Origin: Pristionchus mayeri
Taxonomy: Eukaryota > Nematoda > Chromadorea > Rhabditida > Neodiplogasteridae
Length of the DNA: 64,000 nucleotides
Assembly (NCBI GenBank): GCA_036245805.1
Contig: BTRK01000005.1
Span: forward strand, 12,524,001-12,588,000
Reading direction: 5' to 3'
Within the stretch, counting starts at the first letter, position 1. Every line of letters begins with the position of its first letter. This document shows positions 15,001 through 25,254 of the stretch, piece by piece. The notes under the pieces were generated by a model. That model did no database searches. It was given only the letters and a program-made list of their open reading frames with translations, and was not told the DNA's origin. Position numbers and translations under genes: made by a program.

Positions 15001-16681
15001 TGGTACACATAGTGTGAACAGACTTTCCCAACACAGTTGGGTGAAACTTGCCCGAACTATGTGCGCAGAACCGGTTCAACGACCGGATTTTGCTATCCGT
15101 CCGATGGTACACGCAGTGTGAACTGACTTTCCCAACACAGTTGTGTGAAACTTGCCTGAACTATGTGCGCAGAACTGGTTCAACGACCGGATTTTGCTAT
15201 CCGTCCGATGGTACACGCAGTGTGAACAGACTTTCCCAACACTGATTCGTGAAGCTTGCCCGAACCATGTGTGCAGATGCGGTTCAATGAGAGGATTTTG
15301 CTATCCGTCCGGTAGTACACGTAATAGTGCGAAATTTGTGAAGCTTGCCTGAACCATGCGTGCAGAAGCGGTTCAATGACCGGATTTTGCAATCCGTCCG
15401 GTGGTACACGTAGTGTAAACAGACTTTCCCAACACTGTTGTGTGATCCTTGCCTGAACTATGTGCGCAGAACTGGTTCAACGACCGGATTTTGCTATCCG
15501 TCCGGTGGTACACGTAGTGTGAACAGACTTTCCCAACACTGATTTGTGAAGCTTGCCTGAACCATGCGTGCAGAAGCGGTTCAATGACCGGATTTTGCTA
15601 TCCGTCCAGTGGTACACGTAGTGTAAACAGACTTTCTCAACTCTGTTATGCGAAGCTTGCCTGAACCATGCGCGCAGAAGTGGTTCAATGACCGGATTTT
15701 GCTATCCGTCCGATGGTACACGCAGTGTGAACAGACTTTCCCAACACTGATTCGTGAACCTTCCCGAACCATGTGTGCAGATGCGGTTCAATGACCGGAT
15801 TTTGCTATCCGTCCGGTAGTACACGTAATAGTGCGAAATTTGTGAAGCTTGCCTGAACCATGCGTGCAGAAGCGGTTCAATGACCGGATTTTGCAATCCG
15901 TCCGGTGGTACACGTAGTGTAAACAGACTTTCCCAACACTGTTGTGTGATCCTTGCCTGAACTATGTGCGCAGAACTGGTTCAACGACCGGATTTTGCTA
16001 TCCGTCCGGTGGTACACGTAGTGTGAACAGACTTTCCCAACACTGATTTGTGAAGCTTGCCTGAACCATGCGTGCAGAAGCGGTTCAATGACCGGATTTT
16101 GCTATCCGTCCAGTGGTACACGTAGTGTAAACAGACTTTCCCAACACTGTTGTGTGATCCTTGCCTTTACTATGTGCGCAGAACTGGTTCAACGACCGGA
16201 TTTTGCTATCCGTCCGGTGGTACACGTAGTGTGAACATACTTTCCCAACACTGATTCGTGAAGCTTGCCTGAACCATGCGTGCAGAAGTGGTTCAATGAC
16301 CGGATTTTGCTATCCGTCCGGTGGTACACGTAGTGTGAACAGACTTTCCCAACACAGTTGGGTGAAACTTGCCCGAACTATGTGCGCAGAACCGGTTCAA
16401 CGACCGGATTTTGCTATCCGTCCGATGGTACACGCAGTGTGAACTGACTTTCCCAACACAGTTGTGTGAAACTTGCCTGAACTATGTGCGCAGAACTGGT
16501 TCAACGACCGGATTGTGCCATCCGTCCGATGGAACACGTAGTGTGAACAGACTTTCCCAACACAGTTGTGTGAAACATGCCTGAACTATGTGTGCAGAAC
16601 TGGTTCAACGCCCTGATTTTGCTATCCGTCCGATGGTACACGTAGTGTGAACAGACTTTCCCAACACAGTTGGGTGAAACT
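1..16681 (+). repeat. Satellite array, ~104-bp monomers in higher-order repeats (left block)
   Basis: Near-uniform tandem monomers of about 104 bp fill the stretch. Each contains a GGATTTTGC(T/A)ATCCGTCCG core, then GTACACGTAGTGT, CAGACTTTCCCAACAC and a GCTTGCCTGAACCATG segment. Shortened variants lacking part of the middle (with AGTGCGAAATTTGTG) recur at fixed places. Identical blocks return at 1305 bp (positions 8, 1313, 2618), 297 bp (587, 884, 1181), 2062 bp (5153, 7215), 2136 bp (8965, 11101), 2847 bp (10196, 13043) and 1321 bp (15048, 16369), so this is a nested higher-order satellite. The many 60-93-codon open frames are a by-product of the period and the lack of stops, and I see no gene. 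The array ends where the palindrome arm starts. Confidence 0.97.
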
Positions 16682-17380
16682 TGACCTTGTTTACCGTGAC
16701 ATTCTTCTTCAAATATGTGAATCCTCGTGGGGAGTAGGCGCTTCCACTGTATGAAGTGCGAAGCTTGCCTGAGATGTTCATGTTTTGGTCCTCGGATGGC
16801 CGGATTATCATATCCGTGCAGTGGAGATATGTTGAAGGTTGCCTGAAATGTGATTGTAGAACTGGTTCAATGACGGGAATATGGGCGAAATATACGTTTG
16901 ACGAGGGGATTGGGTTGTTTACAGATCGAATTACACCGGTGGGCATCCGATTTCCGAGTGGTGCCCGGATTCGTCTATCAAGGGGTCTTCGCCTGGATTC
17001 CTCTAAAATAAAGCGTGCGCGCGCCCGGATTCCGTTTGCCTGTTTTCCGGGTCTTTGCCCCGGATACGTATGTGGGTAAACCTGGTTCGAATTCATGATT
17101 TTGCCATCCGTCTGATTATACATCTAATGTGGATAACTTTTTCCACTATGTGTGATCCGATGACGGGATTATGCTGCCCACCCGGTGGGCTTATGCAATG
17201 TGAACAGTGTTTTCCCGATGTGATATGCTTGAAAGCTTGATAGAGATATTTGAGTGGACATGGTTCAATGACCGGATTCTACAATCCAAAGTGTGAAAAG
17301 TATTTTTCCCGCAGTCATGCGTAATATTTGTCTGTGGTATGTCTTCGGTCTTGCTATTTCGCAATACCTTCCACATTGAG

Positions 17381-17400
17381 AAAAGTGGGCGGGGCCTATT
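17381..17400 (+). promoter_or_regulatory. GC box 60 bp upstream of the left-arm gene
   Basis: GTGGGCGGGGCCTATT lies about 60 bp before the ATG at 17459. The same GGGCGGGGCCTATTnT word occurs in mirror in the right arm and at 30627-30642 at the end of the GC-rich tandem repeat. Position and recurrence suggest a core promoter element, but this is inference from sequence only. Confidence 0.4.
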
Positions 17401-17458
17401 CTAACAACATATAACTCCCCATAATAGCTCTCATTAACTCATTATCAACCCATCGGAG

Positions 17459-17931
17459 ATGTTCGCTGACTACTTGATCCATCGAGAGAAGAATCAACTT
17501 GAGGAATCTATGGACTTTGTGAACTCTCAAATCGGAACCCCCACTGCGATAACCCAACAACCGAAAGACTTTACGCACGTGCAGCATGACTCGAGTCTTC
17601 AACAGCTGCTCAATATTCCACATTCATCTACTACTCTCCCGCCTGTCTCTACAGAAATGGTTGGCCCAGCTCTTCCACCAGTGTCAAAGTATGCGAACCC
17701 AAGCATGCTCGCCCTCATGTGAGTAAAGTAAAAAAGTAAGGCAATGAAACATAAACGTTATGCTTTTGCAGGCGAAAAACCGGTAGTCGATCTACGCCAC
17801 GAAGTTTGACAATTCTGCTCTGCACACCTTGTCTTCAGGCCATCAAACGCGAGCCATCACAAACTGCAGATACCGGTCTGATTATGACGGTCAATGTCTG
17901 TCATAACTGTGTTCGTCGCAATGGATACTAG
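17459..17931 (+). CDS. Two-exon CxxC/CxxC protein, left-arm copy
   Basis: Exon 1 is 17459-17718 and exon 2 is 17772-17931. They are separated by a 53-bp intron with donor GTGAGTAAAG and acceptor TTTTGCAG, and the joined frame (420 nt, 139 aa plus stop TAG) is open throughout. The first 86 residues are hydrophilic, rich in Ser, Pro, Thr and Gln. The C-terminus carries C104-x2-C107-x22-C130-x2-C133, a possible four-cysteine zinc site that ends six residues before the C-terminus. The spacing does not match GATA (x17-18) or nuclear-receptor fingers (x13), so I assign no family. A DNA- or protein-binding role is only possible. The ATG chosen is the first in frame and sits about 60 bp after a GC box. 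The mirror copy at 20281-20753 keeps the same splice sites and frame with one visible Asn-to-Ser change, which argues for selection or very recent duplication. Confidence 0.6.
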
Positions 17932-18416
17932 TGATTTGAGTTCAACTAGGCGTGTATTTCAGTATTCATGCCACTTACCACTTAAACTAACCATTACTAA
18001 TCATTCTTTATTCATCACATTCAAACGGTAGTCTTAACTCTATCATGCACATGGACACGTTTGTTGGAATTTAACACAAATACAAGTTTCAGTCAAATCC
18101 GTTTATGCGCACGGATTCCACCCAACCGTACATTCATTAGGATAAACCCTATTTATTAAAATCGTTGTCTTAAGATACAAGTCCATCTCCGAGAAATATA
18201 AAATGTCAAAACTTTGAGCACTACGAAATTCACAACAACAAATGTGAATGCAAGTATCCTTATCATCTTCACATGAACAAATTGGGTTCTGATAGGTCAG
18301 ACCTGATGAAAACAAGAATAATAAAGATAATACATATTAATGGGGAATGCGATTTAGAAATCCAGATTTACATGCTTGTTGTATTGTAAATATTTTAAAA
18401 AACCATGTCACATGCA

Positions 18417-19136
18417 TAGAGACCGCAAGGTGGGTGACCGAATTGTTTTGGCATGGTCATTTGTGGGTCTAATGTATCCCTTTGGGGCTAAATCAGGCCA
18501 TACTTTTTGCCGTTTGGAGATATCGTATCGTTGACTCGAGTTATGGCCCAAAAACACCTCGAAAGAGTCACAACGGAAAGGGAGTCGAAATCGGAACGAG
18601 AGCGAAGTGGGCGGAGCCCGCACTGCCTGGTTTCTCCAAAAGTTTGAGCATAGCTTCGCGTCGAGCTTGCTCGAAGAGGAGAGGAAAGGCAGAGGTCCTC
18701 AAGAGCGCGCGCTCTCTGCACACGCCGGGTGAGAGATAAGCGAGCAAGTAGAGAGGAAGCACCGCCCCTTTGCAGTTCCATTAGCGCATGCTCTTGAACC
18801 TTTGAAATGAAATGATTAATCGGAAAAAAATCCAAAAAATACGTTCTCGGTGTCAATCGACGCCTAAAATCAGGAACTATCCATCGCACCATGCCCGTGT
18901 TAAGAATTGTCGTCGGAACCTTTTCATTCCCCTATCATGAACCCTAAATCGGTCTTTTTTAGATATTTCTGATTAGATAATGCATGACGGGCATCCTGTC
19001 GTTTATAGACACTAGTCAGACGTACCCAAAAATATTTTTTCCATATTTTTTGGATAAGTATTCGCTGCGTCATTTCAAGAACCAGATTTCGACGCGCCTC
19101 TTTCTCCTCCTAAGTGGGCGGAGCCTGCGGTCTCTA
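18417..19136. mobile_element. Non-autonomous hAT-like DNA transposon (720 bp) in the left palindrome arm
   Basis: The element begins TAGAGACCGCA and ends TGCGGTCTCTA, an 11-bp perfect terminal inverted repeat. It is flanked on both sides by the 8-bp direct repeat CACATGCA (18409-18416 and 19137-19144). The intact site with a single CACATGCA (reverse complement TGCATGTG) is seen in the right arm near 19797. An 8-bp duplication and a 5'-TAGAG start fit the hAT superfamily. No transposase is encoded; the short frames inside show no family similarity. It inserted after the palindrome formed. Confidence 0.88.
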
Positions 19137-19444
19137 CACATGCACTGTCATATTGTGCCACATACGCTGCCACGTAAGGCACATATGCTGACATATTATG
19201 TGGCAGGACCAGTGTCCACCTTGGAGTCCATACAGTTATCGTGGTCAAAAAAAAACGGGCCAGCACTACGGTTCTAAAATGGCTATCACCTCGTGCTATT
19301 TCATTCAAAGAAGTATTCCACTGGTGAAAAACTTTGAAGAACTGGAAAACGGGAGGTAAATGCCAGCAGAACTATGCGTCAAATCCCGGATCCAGTATTA
19401 GAACCGTCCACTCAAACGTAAATAAAGAAAAGAAAACAATATCC

Positions 19445-19494
19445 ATACACCTTACCTGAATGATGAATAAATTGCTGGTTGTTATATTGTGATT
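19445..19494. other. Palindrome spacer
   Basis: About 50 bp of AT-rich non-repeated sequence separates the two arms (TACACCTTACCTGAATGATG and onward). It is the loop of the potential hairpin. No gene or motif recognised. Confidence 0.85.
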
Positions 19495-20280
19495 GGATAT
19501 TGTTTTCTTTTCTTTATTTACGTTTGAGTGGACGGTTCTAATACGGGATCCGGGATTTGACGCATAGTTCTGCTGGCATTTACCTCCCGTTTTCCAGTTC
19601 TTCAAAGTTTTTCACCAGTGGAATACTTTTTTGAATGAAATAGCACGAGGTGATAGCCATTTTAGAACCGTAGTGCTGGTCCGTTAGTTTTTTGACCACG
19701 ATAACTGTATGGACTCCAAGGTGGACACTGGTCCTGCCACACAATATGTCAGCATATGTGCCTTACGTGGCAGCGTATGTGGCACAATATGACAGTGCAT
19801 GTGACATGGTTTTTAAAAATATTTACAATACAACAAGCATGTAAATCTGGATTTCTAAATCGCATTCCCCATTAATATGTATTATCTTTATTGTTCTTGT
19901 TTTCATCAGGTCTGACCTATCAGAACACAATTTGTTCATGTGAAGATGATAAGGATACTTGCATTCACATTTGTTGTTGTGAATTTCGTAGTGCTCAAAG
20001 TTTTGACATTTTATATTTCTCGGAGATGGACTTGTATCTTAAGACAACGATTTTAATAAACAGGGTTTATCCTAATGAATGTACGGTTGGGTGGAATCCG
20101 TGCGCATAAACGGATTTGACTAAAACTTGTATTTGTGTTAAATTCCAACAAACGTGTCCATGTGCATGATAGAGTTAAGACTACCGTTTGAATGTGATGA
20201 ATAAAGAATGATTAGTAATGGTTAGTTTAAGTGGTAAGTGGCATGAATACTGAAATACACGCCTAGTTGAACTCAAATCA

Positions 20281-20753
20281 CTAGTATCCATTGCGACGAA
20301 CACAGTTATGACAGACATTGACCGTCATAATCAGACCGGTATCTGCAGTTTGTGATGGCTCGCGTTTGATGGCCTGAAGACAAGGTGTGCAGAGCAGAAT
20401 TGTCAAACTTCGTGGCGTAGATCGACTACCGGTTTTTCGCCTGCAAAAGCATAACGTTTATGTTTCATTGCCTTACTTTTTTACTTTACTCACATGAGGG
20501 CGAGCATGCTTGGGCTCGCATACTTTGACACTGGTGGAAGAGCTGGGCCAACCATTTCTGTAGAGACAGGCGGGAGAGTAGTAGATGAATGTGGAATATT
20601 GAGCAGCTGTTGAAGACTCGAGTCATGCTGCACGTGCGTAAAGTCTTTCGGTTGTTGGGTTATCGCAGTGGGGGTTCCGATTTGAGAGTTCACAAAGTCC
20701 ATAGATTCCTCAAGTTGATTCTTCTCTCGATGGATCAAGTAGTCAGCGAACAT
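20281..20753 (-). CDS. Two-exon CxxC/CxxC protein, right-arm copy
   Basis: Mirror duplicate of the gene at 17459-17931. Exon 1 is 20753-20494 and exon 2 is 20440-20281 on the minus strand, with identical donor and acceptor sites and the same stop codon. The predicted 139-residue product differs from the left copy at least by Ser for Asn near residue 80 (SKYASPS against SKYANPS). The two genes point toward each other across the palindrome centre, so their 3' ends face the hairpin loop. The four cysteines of the putative zinc site are all kept. A mirrored GC box lies at 20817-20826. Function unknown. Read-through transcription from either copy would make a transcript antisense to the other and capable of forming a long hairpin RNA. 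Confidence 0.6.
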
Positions 20754-20810
20754 CTCCGATGGGTTGATAATGAGTTAATGAGAGCTATTATGGGGAGTTA
20801 TATGTTGTTA

Positions 20811-20830
20811 GAATAGGCCCCGCCCACTTT
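20811..20830 (-). promoter_or_regulatory. GC box upstream of the right-arm gene (mirror copy)
   Basis: AATAGGCCCCGCCCACTTTT is the reverse complement of the left-arm GC box and lies at the same distance upstream of the minus-strand ATG at 20753. Confidence 0.4.
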
Positions 20831-21530
20831 TCTCAATGTGGAAGGTATTGCGAAATAGCAAGACCGAAGACATACCACAGACAAATATTACGCATGACTG
20901 CGGGAAAAATACTTTTCACACTTTGGATTGTAGAATCCGGTCATTGAACCATGTCCACTCAAATATCTCTATCAAGCTTTCAAGCATATCACATCGGGAA
21001 AACACTGTTCACATTGCATAAGCCCACCGGGTGGGCAGCATAATCCCGTCATCGGATCACACATAGTGGAAAAAGTTATCCACATTAGATGTATAATCAG
21101 ACGGATGGCAAAATCATGAATTCGAACCAGGTTTACCCACATACGTATCCGGGGCAAAGACCCGGAAAACAGGCAAACGGAATCCGGGCGCGCGCACGCT
21201 TTATTTTAGAGGAATCCAGGCGAAGACCCCTTGATAGACGAATCCGGGCACCACTCGGAAATCGGATGCCCACCGGTGTAATTCGATCTGTAAACAACCC
21301 AATCCCCTCGTCAAACGTATATTTCGCCCATATTCCCGTCATTGAACCAGTTCTACAATCACATTTCAGGCAACCTTCAACATATCTCCACTGCACGGAT
21401 ATGATAATCCGGCCATCCGAGGACCAAAACATGAACATCTCAGGCAAGCTTCGCACTTCATACAGTGGAAGCGCCTACTCCCCACGAGGATTCACATATT
21501 TGAAGAAGAATGTCACGGTAAACAAGGTCA

Positions 21531-21816
21531 GAACCAAGACCCCCGGAATTTTTTAAATATTCCGTTGGAGAAGTCCTTTTACACACAGACGTGTCGACTG
21601 AACGGATAGCCCAAACCGGGCATCCAACCGTGCACAAGTGCACATCTCAGGCAAGCTTCGCTCTTCATAGAGTGAAAAAAAACAGCTCACCTCCGAGTCT
21701 TTAAATTTTTGAAGGAGAATGCTAGTGTATACAAGGTCAGAACCAAGACCCCCGGAAATCTCGGTCAAATTTTTCAATATTACGTTGGAGAAGTCCATTT
21801 ACACACACGTGTCGAC
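21531..21816 (-). repeat. Diverged dimeric satellite-related repeat
   Basis: Two imperfect units share GGTCAGAACCAAGACCCCCGG (21525 and 21735 areas), a TTGGAGAAGTCC segment, ACACGTGTCGACTG and CATCTCAGGCAAGCTTCG. The period is about 205 bp, twice the satellite monomer. Orientation matches the right-hand satellite. The retrotransposon at 21822-24726 interrupts the series. Confidence 0.75.
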
Positions 21817-21821
21817 TGTTC

Positions 21822-24726
21822 AATCAATCAATCAATCAATCAATCAATTTATTCTTATCAGGCGATAAACGCTCAGAAGAGTATGGGTCGGAATTCTTCA
21901 AAGGTTGCACTCCATCAGTGGGTGCCAATAGCTCGGCTTAGGTCGTCTCTCCATCTTGCGCGGGGCTTTCCGGGGGGGACGACTTCTGTTGTAGGGCGTC
22001 CAGACAGTAGTCGCGCGGCTCCACTGCTCCACTTCCATTCGTCTAAGCTTGAGGGCCCAGCGCGCTTTCCGCTTCATTCCTTCCTCAATCCAATCCCGCA
22101 GCTTCGTCATACCACGCACGCGCTCATTCCTCCAGCGGTCTCTCAGTGTTACTCCCACCATCTTCCGTTGAGTCACTGCCAGTCGCTCTTTCTCACTTGC
22201 CCGTAGCGCCCACACTTCGCTTCCGTAGAGAACGGTGGCCGTGATGCAGCTCTCGAAGACTCGCCTCCTGATCTTCATGGGGAGAAGGCGGGAGGAGAGC
22301 AGATGCGATAGCTTACTCCAGGCCAGCCACCCCAATCGAATCCGATGTTCTATTTCGTCGGAATGATCTAGGGGAAGAGTGATTCTACCTCCTAGATAGG
22401 TGGCACTTTCGACGAATTCGAACTGCAGATTATTGATGATGATTGGTTTGCGGGTAGAGGTGCAGGAGGTGAGCAGATTGGTCTTGTTTGCATTCACTTC
22501 GAGACCCACTCTGCTGCACGCGTCCATCAACTTCTTCAACATCCGTTCCAATTCCGGCCGAGATTTTGCGACGAGGGCCACGTCGTCTGCGTACTCCAGG
22601 TGGCAAAGGTTCCTCCCATCGATTCGAATCCCGTCGTTCTCCCAATTGATGCCGTCCATGGCTGATCGTAGAACTGCGTTGAAGAGACGAGGGGAGAGGG
22701 TATCCCCTTGGCGGACTCCTCTACGCACAGTCACGGGAACGAGCTCCTCATTAACTCGGATGAGTGTGGAGGAGGACTCGTAGAGACGCCGCAACACGTG
22801 GACGAGGGAGGATGGGCTCCGAACGAGAAGAGGGCTTGCCAGCAGGCATTCCATTCCACACAGTCGAACGCTTTCTTGAAATCGACGAATGCCAAGTAGA
22901 GTGGGATACCGTACTCGGAGGTTCGTTCAGCGACCTGCTTGATGGCATGGAGGTTGTCGAGCGTGCTGTACCCGCGCCGGAAACCGGTTTGGGTGGGCGA
23001 TTCAGTTTCTTCGAGCACCGCCTCGAGCCTTCGCAGAATGACCTTGGTCATGGTCTTCAGGGTTACGGTAAGGAGGGAGATAGGACGGAAGTTCCCGATG
23101 TTGGTGGGATCTCCCTTCTTGTGCAAAAGAGAGACAACAGCTTCGGTCAAATCTGATGGAACTGCGTCGTCGGCTACCAGGAAGTTGAGAAGATCAGCGA
23201 TAACGGGGGCAAGGTGGTTTCGCGAGCGGTTTAGCATATCTGGGAGAATGCCATCCGACCCGGGAGAGTGACCACACTTGAGTTGGGACATCGCTTCGCT
23301 GACTTCGTCGGGTAGGAAGGGTGGGAGAGGATCGAGAGAGTGAGGAGGGACTGCGAGTGGAAGCTGAACTGCAGAAGTGTAGAGATCCCCAAAGAAGCCC
23401 TGGACTACTGTCTTGGTGGCTGCTTGAGAGAGAGCACCAGTTACAGGGTCGGGAACTAGAAGGCGCTTCTTTGAGGTGTGCAGGCTCAGCATGCTCTTCA
23501 CGATGCTCCTTCCCATGGTTGCTGCTTGCCGTGCTTGTGCCTCCTTTCGCTTCCTGATGTCATCGACGAAACTCGTCCGGGCAGCTTTGCAGGCAGTTGA
23601 GTAGGCTACAGCTTCTTGAGGGTTGGATTGCAGTTGATGACGCATCGCTAGGAGCTTCCGCGTTCCACTCGAGATCCAGGGAGGGGTTTGATGCTTCCTC
23701 CAGCAGTTCGTTGCCGCGGTCTCCGTGAAAGCCTTCACCGTAGTGTAGGCATCGGCGGCAGAACTGGGGCGGGCAAGGGGCAGTGACGCAAGAAGGGATG
23801 CGTTGACAGTAAAAGCGGTTCGATCGAAATCTAGCTGCTCCCTGCATCTTTTCTGCCTCGCCTTGCCAGGGAGGGAGAGGCACATCCGAACAAGGCGATG
23901 GTCGGAGTCAAACTCAAACCGACCAACTACTCCGCAATTGACTACTCTCGCTGTGGTGGGCGCTGCAACGTAGTCAATTTGGCGGAATGCGGAGCCGTTG
24001 GGGGATCGCCAGGTCCAGATTCGACCGTGCCTTCTCTTGGGAAACGTGTTCAGGATGCGCAGTCTGTTCTTCACGCAGAGCTCAGTGAAGCAGCGTCCGC
24101 GTGAGTTCGGTGTGGGAGAGGCGAAGTTACCGACAAATGTTTCATTGCCAGGTTCCCTCGCCACTCAACAGTTGAAATCACCGACCAGAACTGGCAAATG
24201 ACCTCTTGGGGCACTCTGCAGCGCGGTCTCAACCTGGTCTAGGAAGTCTTCGTACGCGTCGTCATCGTAGGAAGACGTGGGGGCATACGCGCAGACCAGG
24301 AAAAGCCGCTGATCTGGGAGGAGCAGAGTGGCTAGGCGAGGGGAGAGGCCATTGAACACTGCTCCGCGAGCGAGTTGCGGTCGAAGCAAAAATGCCACGC
24401 CATGGGAAGCAGTGGGCCCGCCCGAGTGGTAGACTACAGTGCCTGAGGATGTAAGATTGAATGAGGCACAACCCACAATATTGGCTTCCTGCACTGCAAT
24501 CACGTCCCACTTGATCTTGTCGAGGGCGAGCTCCATCTCCGTCTGCTTCTCCCTTGGGCCGAGCGTCCTGGCGTTGATGGTCCCGATGTAGAAATGGCGA
24601 CCCATCGTGGCGGCGTACGACTCCCGCGTGCCAACGCTCCTGGGAGAGGGAATCCGGGCGGGTGGAACCGGAGACGGAGAGACGAAATCGCACTCAACCG
24701 CTCGCCACACACTTGAGAACCCAGAA
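21822..24726 (-). mobile_element. Non-LTR retrotransposon (RTE-like), 5'-truncated, inserted in satellite-related DNA
   Basis: A minus-strand LINE runs from an APE-type endonuclease start near 24700 to a (TGAT)n tail, seen as CAATCAATCAATCAATCAAT at 21821-21848. A 5-bp TGTTC occurs at both edges (21817-21821, 24727-24731), a candidate target-site duplication. The flanking sequence resumes the satellite-related unit on the right (GGATAGCACACACCGGGCATCC). One polyprotein order, endonuclease then reverse transcriptase, no LTRs and a short simple-repeat tail fit the RTE clade; the clade call is inference. Confidence 0.85.
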
Positions 24727-24740
24727 TGTTCGGATAGCAC
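21898..24740 (-). pseudogene. Broken endonuclease-reverse transcriptase polyprotein of the LINE
   Basis: Segment 1, from about ATG 24605 to 24165, is the N-terminal endonuclease, with TINARTL, AVQEAN and ending GDFNC at an in-frame TGA. Segment 2 (24164-22731) resumes directly after that stop in the same frame with the rest of the endonuclease (SDHRLV) and the reverse transcriptase start, including VSLLHKKGDP near residue 345 and motif A AFVDFKKAFD near 428. A frameshift then moves the frame. Segment 3 (22854-21898) holds GVRQGDTLSPRLFNAV, catalytic YADDVALVA near residue 88 and the C-terminal region ending at 21898. Both aspartate motifs survive but one stop and one frameshift separate the parts, and the 3' end of the frame also looks shifted. 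It is not expected to be autonomous. The 5' end beyond the endonuclease is missing. Confidence 0.85.
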
Positions 24741-25254
24741 ACACCGGGCATCCTACCGTGCACATGTGCTCATCTCAGGCAAGCTTCGCTCTCCATAAAG
24801 TGAAAAAAACAGCTCACCTCCGAGTCCTTACATGTTTGATCGGAGTATGCCAGTGTAAACCTGGCCAGAACGAAAACTACTGCTCAATCTCAGGCAAATT
24901 TACACTATTACGTTGGGAAAACTGCATGCACTACGTACCCACTGGACATATGGCATAATAAGGTCATAAAACCATGCACCCGTGTGTATTTCAGGCATGC
25001 TTCGCACTCCATAGAGTGAAAAGACTGCTCGAGTATTCACATGTTTGATTGTAAAATGTTAGTGTACACCTGGTCAGAACCAAGACCACTGGTCAATATC
25101 AGACTAATATCGCCCATAGCGCTGGGAATACTGCTTACATTACGTGTACTCCTTGGAGGGATAGCATAATCAGGTCCTAAAACCGGGCACCCTTGCATGG
25201 TTCGCACTCTATAGAGTTAAAAAACTGCAAAATCGTGTCATTGGTTTTGCACAC
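24732..25254 (-). repeat. Diverged dimeric satellite-related repeat
   Basis: About two and a half units of roughly 210 bp. Each has an A half (CTCAGGCAAGCTTCGC, CATAAAGTG, CATGTTTGATCGGAG) and a B half (ACGTTGGGAAAACTGC, CACTACGTACCC, GGACATATGGCATAATAAGG). The B half is recognisably the 104-bp satellite monomer. No gene seen. Confidence 0.75.

Larger units (their letters stand above)
16682..19444 (+). repeat. Left arm of 2-kb central palindrome
   Basis: From TGACCTTGTTTACC at 16682 inwards, the sequence is the reverse complement of 19495-21530 with few differences. Without the inserted hAT-like element and one target copy the arm is about 2035 bp, matching the 2036-bp right arm. From outside in it contains about 650 bp of diverged satellite-like monomers, a GC-rich stretch with GTGCGCGCGCCCGGATTCC, a GC box, a two-exon gene and an AT-rich inner part ending near AGAAAACAATATCC. 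Confidence 0.95.
19495..21530 (-). repeat. Right arm of 2-kb central palindrome
   Basis: Reverse complement of the left arm, starting GGATATTGTTTTC at 19495 and ending GGTAAACAAGGTCA at 21530. It has no hAT-like insertion, so it preserves the empty site (GTGCATGTGACATGG near 19795). It carries a mirror copy of the two-exon gene and of the GC box. The high arm identity suggests recent inverted duplication or ongoing gene conversion, which is inference. Confidence 0.95.

Noticed and set aside
1..16600. Dozens of 60-93-codon open frames on both strands with recurring peptides
   Set aside because: They follow the satellite monomer period, overlap on both strands and vary only by monomer type; a by-product of repeat composition.
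1..16681. CRISPR-like regular repeats
   Set aside because: There are no unique spacers; the whole unit repeats, and the rest of the window is eukaryotic.
16605..17123. 172-codon minus-strand frame at the palindrome edge (mirror at 21089-21556)
   Set aside because: It reads through diverged satellite monomers and the GC-rich part of the arm, with no family features; the mirror frame ends differently.
18488..18892. 134-codon minus-strand frame inside the hAT-like element
   Set aside because: Arg/Ser/Leu-rich low-complexity translation with no transposase motifs; the element is non-autonomous.
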